Below are positions 52,220-63,221 of a stretch of 64,000 nucleotides of DNA, in pieces. Made by a program: the position numbers and the translations under genes. The notes under the pieces were generated by a model. It was given only the letters and a program-made list of their open reading frames with translations, searched no databases and was not told the DNA's origin. Where the stretch lies: contig NZ_CP021112.1 in the NCBI RefSeq assembly GCF_002119765.1, positions 2,784,501 through 2,848,500 on the forward strand, read 5' to 3'. How positions within the stretch are numbered: position 1 is the first letter of the stretch; each line of letters begins with the position of its first letter. This stretch comes from Pseudorhodoplanes sinuspersici (GTDB lineage Bacteria > Pseudomonadota > Alphaproteobacteria > Rhizobiales > Xanthobacteraceae).

Positions 52220-53809
52220 TTATTGTTGCAACCACACCGTGGCGAGATCGGCGCCGAGATTGTGGCTGGGCGACATCTTCCAGCCCATCAGCGTCTTGTG
52301 GGTCGGCACGATGCGGTGCCACCACAGAAGCGGTTGCTGATACCCTTGTTCGAACAGTCGCTTTTCGAACGCCTGGATCAGCGCCTTGCGCTTTGCCGGG
52401 TCGCGCTCGCGCATGTGATCGTCATAGATCTTGTCGAGTTCGGCGTCCTTCGAACGCGAGCGATTTTCCGGCGCGCGCGTGACCGACAGATATTTGGCAA
52501 GGCCAAGGCTCGAGTCATCCATGAACAGGTTGGAGAAGTCGATCGCGACATCGAACTGGCCTGACGACATGGTGGCGAGATACTTGCCAGTGTCGGACTG
52601 CACGTGTTCGACATCGACCCCGATCTGCCGCCACTGGTCGACGAGGAAAATGCCGGCCGGTGTATAGGGCATGGCGAGATTGCGGTTCCACAATTGCAGT
52701 TTGAGGTTTGGCACGCCGGCTTCCGCCAGCAGCTTTTTGGCTTCCTCGCGCGATTTCTTGATGTCTTTGGAGAAGCCCGGCAGCTTCACGAGTTCTGCTT
52801 CCGGTGTTGCCATCGGCGAGCCCGGACGGATCACGCCACCGACCGACCGCAAAGTCGAAATGCGCGAGAGGCCCTGGCTGCCGCCCCAGCGATCGATCGC
52901 CATCAGCAATGCCTTACGGACCCGCACGTCGTCGAACGGCTTCTTCTCGGTGTTGAAGACGACAAGCAGGTTCAGGGTCCAGCTCGACTCCTCGATCCGG
53001 ATCTTGTCACCCATCGCCGAGACGAGCCGATCACGTTCCGCCGGCGAGATGCCGCGGAATTCGCCCATCACCTGTCCGCCCTGCACGGCATTCAGCATCG
53101 CCGCTGCTTGCAGCGTGAAGATGCCGCGGAAGCCGTCGAGATAGGGCAGGCCCTTCTTGAAATAATCCGGGTTTTTCTTGCCGGCGACGTGGCTGCCTTT
53201 CACGTGTTCGACGAAGATGAAGGGGCCGGTGCCGTTGATCTTGGTGCGCGGCGCGGCCGGATCGGCAGCCAGATCCTTCGCCGAATAGATCACGTTCCAC
53301 GGCGAGGCGAAGTGTTCGAGCATCGCCGCATTCACATTCTTCATCTTGAAGACGACGGTGAGCGGATCGGGCGTCTCGATCGAACCGATATCACCGAAAG
53401 TGGCTTTGCGGGTGGACACCACGCCCTGCGGCGGGCTGCGCATCCGGTCGTAGGTGGCTTTCACGTCGGCGGAGGTCAGCGGCGTGCCGTCATGGAATTT
53501 CACGTTCGGCTGCAGCTTGAACGTGAAGGTCATCAGGTCGGGCGCGACTTCCCAGGATTGCGCGAGATCGCCTTCGACTTCCGGAAACTTGTCGAGGTTG
53601 AAGCGAAGCAATGTCGAGTAGAACGGTGCCGAGAAATGCAGCGTCGCATAGGTGTCGCTGCCATGCGGATCGTAATGCGGCGTCTCCGCGCTGATGGCGA
53701 AATTCAGCGTGCCGCCCTGTTTCGGCGTTTGCGCATTCGCGGCGTGGCCCGCGAATGCGAAAGCCGCAAGTGCGGCAACCCATAACCCCAGCTTCCTTAT
53801 CATCTTCAT
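52220..53809 (-). CDS. ABC transporter substrate-binding protein, family 5 (DppA/OppA-like)
   Basis: Periplasmic solute-binding protein of 529 aa. A signal peptide (MKMIRKLGLWVAALAAFAFAGHAANAQ) leads into QGGTLNFAISAETPHYDPH and the family-5 block LAQSWEVAPDLMTFTFKLQPNVKFHDGTPLTSADVKATYDRM. It binds peptides or glutathione-like solutes; ligand unknown. It is separated from the permeases by a repeat of about 110 bp. Confidence 0.94.
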   Translation of the reverse strand: MKMIRKLGLWVAALAAFAFAGHAANAQTPKQGGTLNFAISAETPHYDPHGSDTYATLHFSAPFYSTLLRFNLDKFPEVEGDLAQSWEVAPDLMTFTFKLQPNVKFHDGTPLTSADVKATYDRMRSPPQGVVSTRKATFGDIGSIETPDPLTVVFKMKNVNAAMLEHFASPWNVIYSAKDLAADPAAPRTKINGTGPFIFVEHVKGSHVAGKKNPDYFKKGLPYLDGFRGIFTLQAAAMLNAVQGGQVMGEFRGISPAERDRLVSAMGDKIRIEESSWTLNLLVVFNTEKKPFDDVRVRKALLMAIDRWGGSQGLSRISTLRSVGGVIRPGSPMATPEAELVKLPGFSKDIKKSREEAKKLLAEAGVPNLKLQLWNRNLAMPYTPAGIFLVDQWRQIGVDVEHVQSDTGKYLATMSSGQFDVAIDFSNLFMDDSSLGLAKYLSVTRAPENRSRSKDAELDKIYDDHMRERDPAKRKALIQAFEKRLFEQGYQQPLLWWHRIVPTHKTLMGWKMSPSHNLGADLATVWLQQ

Positions 53810-53866
53810 TTCTCCCTAGAGTATATTTTTTGTCGTTATCGTTGTCGTCGACGCCCCGCTTAACTC

Positions 53867-55921
53867 TTAAACCTTGATGCATGCCGCGAAATGGCCTGGC
53901 CGCTTTTCCTCCAGCGGCGGAATGACCTGCCGGCATTCGTCGCTCGCGATCGGGCAGCGCGTGTTGAAGACGCAGCCTGACGGCGGTGACATATGTGACG
54001 GCAACTCGCCCTTGATCAGCCGCGGTTCACGCCCCTTTTCGACAGTCGGATCGGGGATCGGCGCCGCGTCGAGCAGCACCTTCGTGTAAGGATGCAGCGG
54101 GTTACGATAGATTTCATCGCGGTCGGCCACCTCCATCACGCGGCCGAAATACATGACGACGACGCGCATCGAAATATGCCGCACGACCGCGAGGTCATGC
54201 GCGATGAAAAGATAGGCAAGGCCGAGCCGCCGCTGCAGGTCTTCCAGAAGATTGATGATCTGCCCCTGGATCGACACGTCGAGTGCCGACACCGCTTCGT
54301 CGCAGACAATGAAGGATGGCTCCATCGCCAAAGCACGGGCGATGCCGACACGCTGCCGCTGGCCGCCTGACAACTGGTGCGGATAGCGTGCCGCCATTTC
54401 GGGACGCAGGCCGACCTGCTCCAGCAATTGCGCCACGCGCTCGTTCTCACCCTTGCGGTTCGGCACGAGCTTGTAGACATGCAACGGCTCGCCGATGATC
54501 TGGCCGACCGTCATGCGCGGATTGAGCGAGGAGTACGGGTCCTGGAAGATCACCTGGATCTTGCGGCGGACCGCCTTCATGTCCGCGGCGCTCGCGGTCG
54601 TGAGATCGCGTCCCTCGAAGCGCAGTTCGCCTTCGGTCGGATCTTCCAGCCGCAGGATCAGACGGCCGACTGTGGTTTTGCCGCAACCGGATTCGCCGAC
54701 CAGACCCAGCGTTTCGCCGGGAAGAATATCGAAACTGACATCCTGCACGGCACGCACGGTACCGCTCGCCGCGCGCAGGCCGCCGCGCACTTCGAAATGC
54801 TTGGTGAGATGGCGCACCGACAGGAGAGGAGTGCCGGTTTTGGTAATGCTGGTCTGCAGGGCCTGATCGGCCGCCGTCCAGACGATTTTGCCTTCAGCGA
54901 TCTCCTCATGCCGATGACAGCGCGACAACCCTCCGGTATCGGTGCGCAGAAGCCTAGGTTCGGTTTCGCAGATCGCGATTTTGTAAGGACAGCGCGGCGC
55001 GAAGCGGCAGCCGGGCGGCGGCGCTGCGGCATTCGGCGGTAAGCCCTCGATGGTTTCGAGCTTGGCACCGCGCGGCCGATCAAGCCGCGGCACCGAGCGC
55101 AGAAGGCCCATCGAATAGGGATGGCGCGGCCGATGAAATACGTCGTCAGCGTCGTTCTCTTCCACAAGCTGCGAGGAATACATAACGATGACGCGGTCGG
55201 CGTAACGCGCAACCACGCCGAGGTTATGCGTGATGACGATCAGCGCAATGTTCAGCTTACGCGACAGATTCTTCATCAGCTCGAGAATCTGCGCCTGGAT
55301 CGTCACATCCAGCGCAGTCGTCGGCTCGTCGGCGATGATCAGCTTCGGATTGCAGGCGAGACCGATGGCGATCATCACCCGCTGGCGCATGCCGCCGGAA
55401 AACTGGTGCGGATATTGTTCGAGTCGCCGCGCCGGGTCGGGGATACCGACGAGACCGAGCAGTTCGATCGCCCGCGCACGGGCCTGCTCGGTCGTCATGC
55501 CCATGTGGATGAGCAGGGGCTCGGTGAGCTGCATCCCGATCGTCAGGATCGGATTGAGCGAGGTCATCGGTTCCTGGAAGATCATCGAGATATCGCGGCC
55601 GCGGATCTCGCGCATTTGCTCGTCTGACAATTTGAGCAGGTCGCGGCCGTTGAAGGTCACGCGGCCTTTCGGAATGCGGCCGGTATGGCGCGGCAACAGG
55701 CGCATGATCGACAGGGCCGAGACCGACTTGCCGGATCCCGACTCACCGACGATGGCGACGATCTCTCCCGGATCGACGTGAAAGCTCAATCCCTCGACCG
55801 CCCGGACGATGCCGCGCGACGTAAGGAATTGGACGTGAAGGTCCTCGACCTCAAGCAGAGGTGAGGCGGACTCCAGGCCCACCCGATCCTTCGTTTCCAC
55901 CCGCTGTTCGATGGTAACCAC
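53867..55921 (-). CDS. Fused dual-ATPase of peptide ABC transporter (DppD-DppF)
   Basis: Protein of 684 aa carrying two ABC ATPase modules. The first (residues about 21-330) has Walker [14 protein letters not shown], signature [14 protein letters not shown] and the C-terminal peptide-transporter cysteines [16 protein letters not shown]. The second (about 365-680) has [27 protein letters not shown] and [16 protein letters not shown]. Fusion of the two ATPases is known from GsiA-type transporters. It is the first gene of the operon. Confidence 0.94.
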   Translation of the reverse strand: MVTIEQRVETKDRVGLESASPLLEVEDLHVQFLTSRGIVRAVEGLSFHVDPGEIVAIVGESGSGKSVSALSIMRLLPRHTGRIPKGRVTFNGRDLLKLSDEQMREIRGRDISMIFQEPMTSLNPILTIGMQLTEPLLIHMGMTTEQARARAIELLGLVGIPDPARRLEQYPHQFSGGMRQRVMIAIGLACNPKLIIADEPTTALDVTIQAQILELMKNLSRKLNIALIVITHNLGVVARYADRVIVMYSSQLVEENDADDVFHRPRHPYSMGLLRSVPRLDRPRGAKLETIEGLPPNAAAPPPGCRFAPRCPYKIAICETEPRLLRTDTGGLSRCHRHEEIAEGKIVWTAADQALQTSITKTGTPLLSVRHLTKHFEVRGGLRAASGTVRAVQDVSFDILPGETLGLVGESGCGKTTVGRLILRLEDPTEGELRFEGRDLTTASAADMKAVRRKIQVIFQDPYSSLNPRMTVGQIIGEPLHVYKLVPNRKGENERVAQLLEQVGLRPEMAARYPHQLSGGQRQRVGIARALAMEPSFIVCDEAVSALDVSIQGQIINLLEDLQRRLGLAYLFIAHDLAVVRHISMRVVVMYFGRVMEVADRDEIYRNPLHPYTKVLLDAAPIPDPTVEKGREPRLIKGELPSHMSPPSGCVFNTRCPIASDECRQVIPPLEEKRPGHFAACIKV

Positions 55922-56083
55922 CGATTATTTTTTTTATCCCAATTACAGCCTATAGCTGATTGGGCCGAAAACGACCACCTCGAAAATCCGCCAGCTTTGT
56001 CGTCATTTCTGCTAAGAGCTTGTCTGCTATAGCTGCGACGGGCTGCGGGAAATCGCCGCACAAACCTTGGAGCCGACCTGTCC

Positions 56084-57460
56084 ATGAATGGCGCCTTTTT
56101 TGGCGATATGCTGCAATCGATATCGGACCGCGGACGCAAGCTGCTGGACCGGACCCTGTCGCGCCGGCCGGATTCGGTCACGCGGTCGGCCGATTTCGTT
56201 GTGCTCTGCGATGACCTGCTGTCCGGCCGGGGCGAGGCCTCCGGTGTCGCGCTCGCCCGCGAAATCCTGAACCGCTATGCGACCCTGACGACCGGTCCGC
56301 GGGTCGCCTTCTTCGAGGCGCTGGCGCAGCGCTTCGGGCCGGACCGCGAGCGCATGGATAAAGCCATTGCCGCCTGGCAGGCCGACCCGAACGACGCGAC
56401 CGCTGCCGAAGTTCACCACGCGGCAGAGCCGCGCCGGCAGGAGCTGTTCCGCCGGCTCAATCTCGCGCCCGGCGGGACCGCGGCGCTGGTTCGCATGCGC
56501 GAACAATTGTTGGATGCCATGGCGCATCGCGACGATTTCAAGGTCGTGGATGCCGACTTTGTCCATCTGTTCTCATCATGGTTCAACCGCGGCTTCCTTG
56601 TGCTGCGCAGCATCGACTGGTCGACGCCGGCCAACATTCTGGAAAAGCTGATCAAGCATGAAGCGGTGCACAAGATCCGCAGCTGGGACGATCTGCGCCG
56701 CCGCATCGATCCGTCGGACCGCTGCTGCTTCGCCTTTTTTCATCCGGCGCTGAACGACGAGCCGCTGATCTTCGTCGAGGTCGCGCTGACCGACGACATA
56801 CCGGGGGCGATCGAGCCGATCCTGGCCGCCAAGCGCGACACGCTGGAGGCCGACAAGGTCGATACCGCGGTGTTCTATTCGATCTCGAATTGTCAGCGCG
56901 GTCTTGCCGGCGTGTCCTTCGGTAACTTCCTCATCAAGCAGGTGGTGGAGGAAATCTCGAAGGATAATGCCAAACTCCAGACGTTCGTCACGCTGTCGCC
57001 GGTGCCAGGTTTTGCATCCTGGCTGAATCGTGAGCGCACGTCGGGCTCCTCCCGCGCCCTGACGCAGAACGATATCGACGCTTTGGCCAATCTCGACATC
57101 GAGGGGTGGTGGCAGGTACCGGAAACCCGGGAACCGGTCGAGGAGCCGCTGATGCGGGCTGCGGCCTGGTATTTCCTTTATGCCAAGAGCCCGCGTGGCT
57201 TGCCGATCGATCCGGTGGCGCGTTTCCATCTCGGCAATGGTGCGCGGCTGGAGAAGATGCACTTCCTCGCCGACAGTTCCGAAAACGGCATGAAGCAAGC
57301 CTATGGCGTCATGGTGAATTACCTCTACGACCTCGACGATATCGAGAAGAACCACGAAGCCTTTGCCGAAAACCGCGTCGTGGTCACAGCGAACGCCATT
57401 CGAAAAATGGCACGCCCCGGCCCGACCGGCGACGTCGTTCCCCTAGCCAACAAAGCCTGA
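56084..57460 (+). CDS. matA: Malonyl-CoA decarboxylase
   Basis: Decarboxylates malonyl-CoA to acetyl-CoA. Length 458 aa. An N-terminal helical domain precedes the catalytic GNAT-like half with FHPALNDEPLIFVEVALT, KDNAKLQTFVTLSPVPGFASWL and, near the end, DPVARFHLGNGARLEKMHFLAD. With matB next to it, this is the malonate-utilisation pair of rhizobia; the transporter matC and regulator matR of Rhizobium are absent here. The gene is divergent from the dipeptide transporter operon; 55922-56083 is a short promoter region. Confidence 0.95.
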   Translation: MNGAFFGDMLQSISDRGRKLLDRTLSRRPDSVTRSADFVVLCDDLLSGRGEASGVALAREILNRYATLTTGPRVAFFEALAQRFGPDRERMDKAIAAWQADPNDATAAEVHHAAEPRRQELFRRLNLAPGGTAALVRMREQLLDAMAHRDDFKVVDADFVHLFSSWFNRGFLVLRSIDWSTPANILEKLIKHEAVHKIRSWDDLRRRIDPSDRCCFAFFHPALNDEPLIFVEVALTDDIPGAIEPILAAKRDTLEADKVDTAVFYSISNCQRGLAGVSFGNFLIKQVVEEISKDNAKLQTFVTLSPVPGFASWLNRERTSGSSRALTQNDIDALANLDIEGWWQVPETREPVEEPLMRAAAWYFLYAKSPRGLPIDPVARFHLGNGARLEKMHFLADSSENGMKQAYGVMVNYLYDLDDIEKNHEAFAENRVVVTANAIRKMARPGPTGDVVPLANKA

Positions 57461-57482
57461 ACCAAAAAGTCTGTATCGCATC

Positions 57483-58991
57483 ATGAATCTGTTTGAGCTG
57501 ATCCGCAGCCGTATCACCGATCCTGCGCGTACCTTCATCATCAAGGCCGATGGCTCGACCATGTCCTATGCCGACATGCTCGATCGCTCCGGTCAGATCG
57601 CCAATGTGCTGGTGCTGGATGGCGTCGAGCCCGGCGACCGTGTCGCCGCGCAGGTCGAAAAAACGGTCGAGAATTTCATCACCTATCTCGCGGTGCTGCG
57701 CGCCGGTGCGGTCTATCTGCCGCTCAACACCGCCTATACGCTGGCCGAACTCGATTACTTCATCGGCGATGCCGAGCCGAAACTGGTCATCTGCGATCCA
57801 GCCAAACGCGAAGGACTGGCCGAGATTGCCAAAAACCGCGGCGTGGCATCGGTCGAGACAATCGACGCAAAAGGGCAGGGCAGCCTGATCGAGGCCGCCG
57901 ACAAGGCGCCGAAGGATTTCGCCGATGTGCCGCGCGAGGATGACGATCTCGCCGCCATTCTCTACACATCCGGGACGACCGGCCGCTCGAAGGGCGCGAT
58001 GCTGACGCATCGCAATCTGTCGTCGAATGCAGAGACGCTGCGCGAGTATTGGCGCTTCACCGACAAGGACGTGCTGCTGCACGCCTTGCCGATCTATCAT
58101 ACGCATGGCCTGTTCGTGGCCAGCAACACGGTGATGATGGCCGGCGGCGCGATGATCTTCCTGCCAAAATTCGATGCCGATGAGGTGATGCGTTATCTGC
58201 CGCAGGCGACGTCGATGATGGGTGTGCCGACCTTCTACACGCGGCTGCTCAAGCATCCCGGGCTGACCAAGGCAGCCTGCGCGCATATGCGGCTGTTCAC
58301 ATCAGGTTCGGCGCCGCTGCTGGCCGAAACGCACGACGAATTCCGCGCCAAGACCGGTCATGCCATTCTCGAGCGCTACGGCATGACCGAGACCAACATG
58401 AACACGTCCAATCCGTATGACGGTGACCGTATTGCCGGCACCGTCGGTTTCCCGCTGCCGGGGGTGGGCGTGCGCATCGCCGATCCGGAGAGCGGCGCGG
58501 TGCTGAAACAGGGTGACATCGGCGTCATCGAGGTGAAGGGCCCGAACGTCTTTCTGGGCTATTGGCGCATGCCGGAAAAGACCAAGGCGGAATTTCGGCC
58601 CGATGGCTTCTTCATCACTGGCGACGTCGGCAAGATCGACGAGCGTGGCTATGTCCACATTGTCGGCCGCGCCAAGGATCTCATCATTACCGGCGGCTTC
58701 AACGTCTATCCGAAGGAAGTCGAGACCGAGATCGACGCCTTGCCGGGCGTGGTCGAATCGGCTGTCGTCGGCTGCCCGCATCCGGATTTCGGCGAAGGCG
58801 TAACAGCCGTTGTCGTGTTGCAGAAAGGTGCGAGCGCGGACGAGAAAGCCATCATCTCTGCGCTTGAAGGCAAGCTCGCCAAATTCAAGCTGCCCAAGCG
58901 CGTGTTGTTTGTCGATGATCTGCCGCGCAACACCATGGGCAAGGTGCAGAAGAACGTGTTGCGGGAGCAGAATGCGAAGCTCTACGGATAG
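57483..58991 (+). CDS. matB: Malonyl-CoA synthetase
   Basis: AMP-forming ligase of 502 aa that activates malonate with CoA. The ATP-binding motif is YTSGTTGRSKGAMLTHRNL, the A5-type motif ERYGMTETNMNTSNPYDGDRIAGTVG, and the C-terminal GRAKDLIITGGFNVYPKEVE and GKVQKNVLRE with the catalytic Lys. It lies 22 bp after the decarboxylase gene, in one operon. Substrate is inferred from the neighbour and the EPYDGDR-like region. Confidence 0.93.
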   Translation: MNLFELIRSRITDPARTFIIKADGSTMSYADMLDRSGQIANVLVLDGVEPGDRVAAQVEKTVENFITYLAVLRAGAVYLPLNTAYTLAELDYFIGDAEPKLVICDPAKREGLAEIAKNRGVASVETIDAKGQGSLIEAADKAPKDFADVPREDDDLAAILYTSGTTGRSKGAMLTHRNLSSNAETLREYWRFTDKDVLLHALPIYHTHGLFVASNTVMMAGGAMIFLPKFDADEVMRYLPQATSMMGVPTFYTRLLKHPGLTKAACAHMRLFTSGSAPLLAETHDEFRAKTGHAILERYGMTETNMNTSNPYDGDRIAGTVGFPLPGVGVRIADPESGAVLKQGDIGVIEVKGPNVFLGYWRMPEKTKAEFRPDGFFITGDVGKIDERGYVHIVGRAKDLIITGGFNVYPKEVETEIDALPGVVESAVVGCPHPDFGEGVTAVVVLQKGASADEKAIISALEGKLAKFKLPKRVLFVDDLPRNTMGKVQKNVLREQNAKLYG

Positions 58992-59006
58992 CGGGATCAT
59001 CGTTGC

Positions 59007-60176
59007 ATGCGGCATCTGTTTCTCGGCTTTTCCATCGCTGCAACGATCTTTGTCTTCGGCAGCGCAGTTGCGCAGGATGACAACGCCGCACGGCCCAAGG
59101 TGCGGGCGCCATCGCTCGATCAGGCGATGGCGGAATACCGGCGCAAGCTGAAGGACTATGAGGCCACCCGCGCGAAGTTCGAAGCGGTGGCCGGGCCCTA
59201 CTGGGAGCAAGTCGGGGAAAAGCGAAAGGGCCGCATCGCCAAGCGCCGCGCTGGCCACGCGATTGCGCTGTCGGATTACGTGCTCGAACAGCCGCCGCTC
59301 TATTCAGGACCGTCGCGCCCGGCCGATCCTTCCAAGCCCGGCGAACGGCCCGAGCGTGCCGAAATCCCCGTGGTGGCGGACTTTCTGCGAAACGCCAAAG
59401 AGCATTTCGGTTTCGTGCCGGAAAAGCCTGAAAGCGAAATGGATTTCAAGCGCGCTTATGCGCGCGTTGCATCGGCGGCCGGCATCACCCGCGATCAGGC
59501 GGTCCGCGTTTACAGTTTCGAATCCGGCGGCAACGGCAAATACGACGTGCAGGCCGGACTGGAATCGGTGAGGCCAGGCGCACGCGCGATCTCGACCGCA
59601 CTTGGCTACAACCAGCTTCTCACCGCCAACACCATCAGCATCCTGGCCGAGAAGGGCGATCGCCTGATCAAGACGATGCATGCCAAGGCGGTGTCCGCTT
59701 CCGGCGACCGCAAAAGGACACTGGACGCCAAGACCGAGGTGCTGAAACGCATGGTGGCTTACAGCCACACGGTGCCGTCGCGCTGGAGCGAGCATGTGAA
59801 GCTTGGCCGCACGCCGAAGGGGCTCGGCCTGCATGCGCTCAATCTCGATATCGATATCGGGCCGCTGCTGCAGACCCAGAAGCTGCTCGATTCCGTCCTG
59901 TTCGCACGCATCAAGGGCCTTGCCCGGACCTTGACGGCGGCAGAACTCGAAATGATGAATCTGACCGGTGATGGCAACGGCTTCGATATGATCTCGATGC
60001 CGCAGGCGATGCGCCCGCAGGTGCCGACGTCGAACTTCTTCCAGCAGCGCGGCTATGAGCGCAATCCGGTGGCGATCCGCAACAACGTGGTCGAAAAACT
60101 GCTGGCTGCGACCGACGCTGTGATGGACCGTGAATCCAAATTGCAGGGCGCCCGGGACATGGCAGCGTTGTTTTAG
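59007..60176 (+). CDS. Secreted protein with lysozyme-like features
   Basis: Protein of 389 aa with a signal peptide (MRHLFLGFSIAATIFVFGSAVAQ), a helical N-terminal region of about 70 residues, and a folded domain with YSFESGGNGKYDVQAG (Glu172) and ALGYNQLL (Gln203). That Glu/Gln pattern recalls lytic transglycosylase-like folds, but I do not claim the activity. It follows matB by 15 bp and may share its transcript, an odd neighbour for malonate use. Confidence 0.7.
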   Translation: MRHLFLGFSIAATIFVFGSAVAQDDNAARPKVRAPSLDQAMAEYRRKLKDYEATRAKFEAVAGPYWEQVGEKRKGRIAKRRAGHAIALSDYVLEQPPLYSGPSRPADPSKPGERPERAEIPVVADFLRNAKEHFGFVPEKPESEMDFKRAYARVASAAGITRDQAVRVYSFESGGNGKYDVQAGLESVRPGARAISTALGYNQLLTANTISILAEKGDRLIKTMHAKAVSASGDRKRTLDAKTEVLKRMVAYSHTVPSRWSEHVKLGRTPKGLGLHALNLDIDIGPLLQTQKLLDSVLFARIKGLARTLTAAELEMMNLTGDGNGFDMISMPQAMRPQVPTSNFFQQRGYERNPVAIRNNVVEKLLAATDAVMDRESKLQGARDMAALF

Positions 60177-60310
60177 CGTCACACCAGGCGCGGGTTTCGG
60201 CCGTTTCGGGGTAAATTTATCCATTCTCCTATGGCATCATGGCATGGGATGACTAGATGCCGACCCCTAGTCTTTGCTAATGCAGGCGCCCCGCCTCCGA
60301 TCGCATCATC

Positions 60311-61234
60311 ATGTCCTCCGTCATTTCCATCCAAAATCTCTCAAAGACCTACGCCACCGGCTTCCAGGCGTTGAAGACCATCAACCTGGATATCCGCCGC
60401 GGCGAGATCTTCGCGCTGCTGGGGCCGAACGGGGCCGGCAAGACGACGCTGATTGGCATCATCTGCGGCATCGTCAATCCATCGACCGGCAAGGTGACGG
60501 TCGATGGGCATGACATCGTCGACGATTATCGCGCCGCGCGCTCCGAAATTGGGCTCGTGCCGCAGGAATTGACGACCGATTCTTTCGAGACGGTGTGGGC
60601 CACGGTCAATTTCAGCCGCGGGCTATTCGGCAAGCCGCGAAATCCAGCTCACATCGAAAAGATCCTGAAACAGCTTTCACTCTGGGAGAAGAAAGACTCC
60701 AAGATCATGACGCTGTCCGGCGGCATGAAGCGGCGTGTGATGATCGCCAAGGCGCTTTCGCATGAACCGCGCATCCTGTTCCTGGATGAACCGACCGCGG
60801 GCGTCGATGTCGAATTGCGCAAGGACATGTGGCAGGTGGTGCGCGAGCTGCGCGCGTCCGGCGTCACCATCATCCTGACGACGCATTATATCGAGGAAGC
60901 CGAAGACATGGCGGACCGTATCGGCGTGATCTCCAACGGCGAGATCATGCTGGTCGAGGAAAAAGCTGAACTGATGCGCAAGCTCGGCAAGAAGCAGCTC
61001 ACCATCCTGCTGCAGAAGCCATTGGCCGCGATCCCGCCCGAGCTGGCGCCGCACAATCTGTCTTTGGCCGATGGCGGCAATGAACTCGTTTATGGTTATG
61101 ACACGAAGGGCGAGCGCACCGGCATCACCGCGCTCTTGTCCGATCTGAATGCCGCGAATATTCGCTTCAGCGATCTGCAGACCACGCAGTCGTCGCTGGA
61201 GGATATCTTCGTCGGTCTCGTGGGGCGGAAATGA
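60311..61234 (+). CDS. ABC-2 type transporter ATP-binding protein (YadG-like)
   Basis: ATPase of 307 aa. The start at 60311 ([18 protein letters not shown]) is used. Walker A is [13 protein letters not shown]-loop VPQELTTD, signature [15 protein letters not shown], Walker [14 protein letters not shown]-loop [11 protein letters not shown]. It pairs with the permease downstream via a 4-bp overlap. A GACTAG/CTAGTC inverted repeat at 60251-60272 lies in its upstream gap (60177-60310). Confidence 0.95.
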   Translation: MSSVISIQNLSKTYATGFQALKTINLDIRRGEIFALLGPNGAGKTTLIGIICGIVNPSTGKVTVDGHDIVDDYRAARSEIGLVPQELTTDSFETVWATVNFSRGLFGKPRNPAHIEKILKQLSLWEKKDSKIMTLSGGMKRRVMIAKALSHEPRILFLDEPTAGVDVELRKDMWQVVRELRASGVTIILTTHYIEEAEDMADRIGVISNGEIMLVEEKAELMRKLGKKQLTILLQKPLAAIPPELAPHNLSLADGGNELVYGYDTKGERTGITALLSDLNAANIRFSDLQTTQSSLEDIFVGLVGRK

Positions 61235-61992
61235 ACTGGCGAGCGATCTGGGCCATCTACCGGTTTGAAATGGCACGCACGGGCCGCACGCTGCTGCAAA
61301 GCATCGTCTCGCCGGTGATCTCGACCTCGCTTTATTTCGTGGTATTCGGCGCCGCCATTGGCTCACGCATCCAGGAGATCGATGGCGTCCCCTATGGCGC
61401 CTTCATCGTGCCGGGCCTCGTCATGATGCTGATCCTGACGCAAAGCGTCATGAACGCATCCTTCGGCATCTATTTCCCGCGCTTCGTCGGCACGATCTAC
61501 GAGATCCTGTCGGCGCCGGTCTCGTTCCTGGAGATCGTCATTGGCTATGTCGGCGCGGCTGCGACCAAATCGATCATCCTTGGTGTCATCGTCCTGATCA
61601 CCGCCGGCTTCTTTGTGCCGCTGCATATCGCCCATCCATTCTGGATGATCGCCTTCCTGATCCTCACGGCCGTCACATTCAGTCTGCTCGGCTTCATCAT
61701 CGGCATCTGGGCCGACGGGTTCGAAAAGCTGCAGGTGGTGCCGCTGCTCGTCATCACGCCGCTGACGTTCCTTGGCGGCAGCTTCTATTCGATCGATGTG
61801 CTGCCGAAATTCTGGCAGGTCGTCAGCCTGTTCAACCCCGTCGTCTATCTCATCAGCGGCTTTCGCTGGAGCTTCTTCCAGGCTTCGGATGTCGGCATCG
61901 GCGTCAGCATCGGCATGACGCTGTTTTTCCTCGCCGCGTGTCTCGTCACGGTGTGGTGGATTTTCCGGACCGGATACCGGCTGAAGAACTAG
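61231..61992 (+). CDS. ABC-2 type transporter permease (YadH-like)
   Basis: Permease of 253 aa with six membrane spans; segments include [45 protein letters not shown] and [22 protein letters not shown] (ABC-2 signature). It is an exporter of unknown substrate, working with the ATPase upstream. Confidence 0.94.
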   Translation: MNWRAIWAIYRFEMARTGRTLLQSIVSPVISTSLYFVVFGAAIGSRIQEIDGVPYGAFIVPGLVMMLILTQSVMNASFGIYFPRFVGTIYEILSAPVSFLEIVIGYVGAAATKSIILGVIVLITAGFFVPLHIAHPFWMIAFLILTAVTFSLLGFIIGIWADGFEKLQVVPLLVITPLTFLGGSFYSIDVLPKFWQVVSLFNPVVYLISGFRWSFFQASDVGIGVSIGMTLFFLAACLVTVWWIFRTGYRLKN

Positions 61993-62007
61993 CACCGGAC
62001 TGCTGCG

Positions 62008-63114
62008 TCACTGCAGCGTGGTATCGGCGAGCCATTCGGTCACGGCCTGCAAGGCCTTCTCGGGTTCTTCGGCACAGCTATCGTAGATCGCGATCTGCCG
62101 GTCGGCCGACGTGCCATGCTCGATGATGCGACGGCAATGCAGCACTTCCTCGAGGCAGCCCAGCGTCTGCGCATCGCGCCGCACCTCTTCGATGGTGTGC
62201 TCGAGCATCTCGGCGACGCTGATAGAACCATCCCCATCGATCCGGGCGAAGGTGCCGTTGACGCCATAGCGTTGCGCCCGCCACTTGTTCTCGACGATGA
62301 TGGCGCGCGAAATCGGGCTCATGCCCCAGTTCTGCCAAGGATTGTAATAGAGCCGCCGTGCCAGCGCGCGATAAAGTGCGGCGATAGCGATCGTATCTGC
62401 GAGACGCGTACAGGCATCCGGTGCCCGCAATTCCAGCGTCGGATGGTTGAACGACGGCCGTATCGCCCACCAGATATAGCTCGAATCCGGGATGATGCCG
62501 GCTTTCACCAGCGCTTCGATATATGAGTCGAAATCGGCCTTGGTCTTGAACAGCTCCGGGATGCCCGTGCGCGGCAGCTCATCATAGGCAGCAAGGCGAT
62601 AACCCTTCAGTCCGGTCGGCTGCGAACGCCAAAAGGGCGATGAGGCCGACAAGGCGATGAACAGGGGTAAATGCGGCAGCATCCGCGTCATAATATCGAT
62701 GCGCTGGTCGGGGTCCGGCAGTTCAACATGGACATGCATGCCGCACAGCATATTGCGGCGGCCGATCATCTGCAGGTCGTCCATGACGTTGTCGTAACGC
62801 TCGCCTGCCGATTGTCGCGATCGCTCCCACACTGCGGTCGGATGGGTGCCCGAGGCGAGAATGCTAAGGCCATGCTGGGCGGCGATCTCGCCGAGCGTCG
62901 AACGCAAAAAACGCAGTTCGTCTCGCGCTGCAGTAATGTCGGTATGCGGCGCGGTGACGACTTCGATCTGAGACTGCAGGAATTCGCCGACGACCTTGTC
63001 TTCCAGGGCCAGCTTGGCGGCCTGGAAAAAGCCTTCAGGCATCCTGCGCATCACCGCGAAGGTTTCACTGTCGACCAGAAAATATTCTTCTTCAATGCCA
63101 AACGAAAAGGACAT
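62008..63114 (-). CDS. ybdK: Carboxylate-amine ligase, YbdK family (GCS2)
   Basis: Protein of 368 aa of the glutamate-cysteine ligase family 2. It opens MSFSFGIEEEYFLVDSET (Glu-rich ATP/Mg site) and continues with QSQIEVVTAPHTD, MLCGMHVHVELPDP (the GMHVHV signature) and RAPDACTRLADTIAIAALYRAL. In vitro YbdK has weak glutamate-cysteine ligase activity; the physiological substrate is unknown. Confidence 0.92.
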   Translation of the reverse strand: MSFSFGIEEEYFLVDSETFAVMRRMPEGFFQAAKLALEDKVVGEFLQSQIEVVTAPHTDITAARDELRFLRSTLGEIAAQHGLSILASGTHPTAVWERSRQSAGERYDNVMDDLQMIGRRNMLCGMHVHVELPDPDQRIDIMTRMLPHLPLFIALSASSPFWRSQPTGLKGYRLAAYDELPRTGIPELFKTKADFDSYIEALVKAGIIPDSSYIWWAIRPSFNHPTLELRAPDACTRLADTIAIAALYRALARRLYYNPWQNWGMSPISRAIIVENKWRAQRYGVNGTFARIDGDGSISVAEMLEHTIEEVRRDAQTLGCLEEVLHCRRIIEHGTSADRQIAIYDSCAEEPEKALQAVTEWLADTTLQ

Positions 63115-63221
63115 TCACCCTCATTGCATATTCGCCTCGCCGTGCAAATGATGCCAGCGGCATAGCCACGCGCAAGGTGCAAGGCAACGCAATGAGAGTG
63201 AACGGGTTCCTTTTTTTGCGA

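Noticed and set aside
52604-53785. 393-codon open frame on the plus strand
   Set aside because: It is fully antisense to the binding-protein gene, with Arg/His-rich low-quality sequence and no domain.
60251-60272. GACTAG...CTAGTC repeat as a member of the CTAG hairpin family
   Set aside because: Only 6-bp arms and 22 bp in total, no long stem, no bulge and no partner hairpin.
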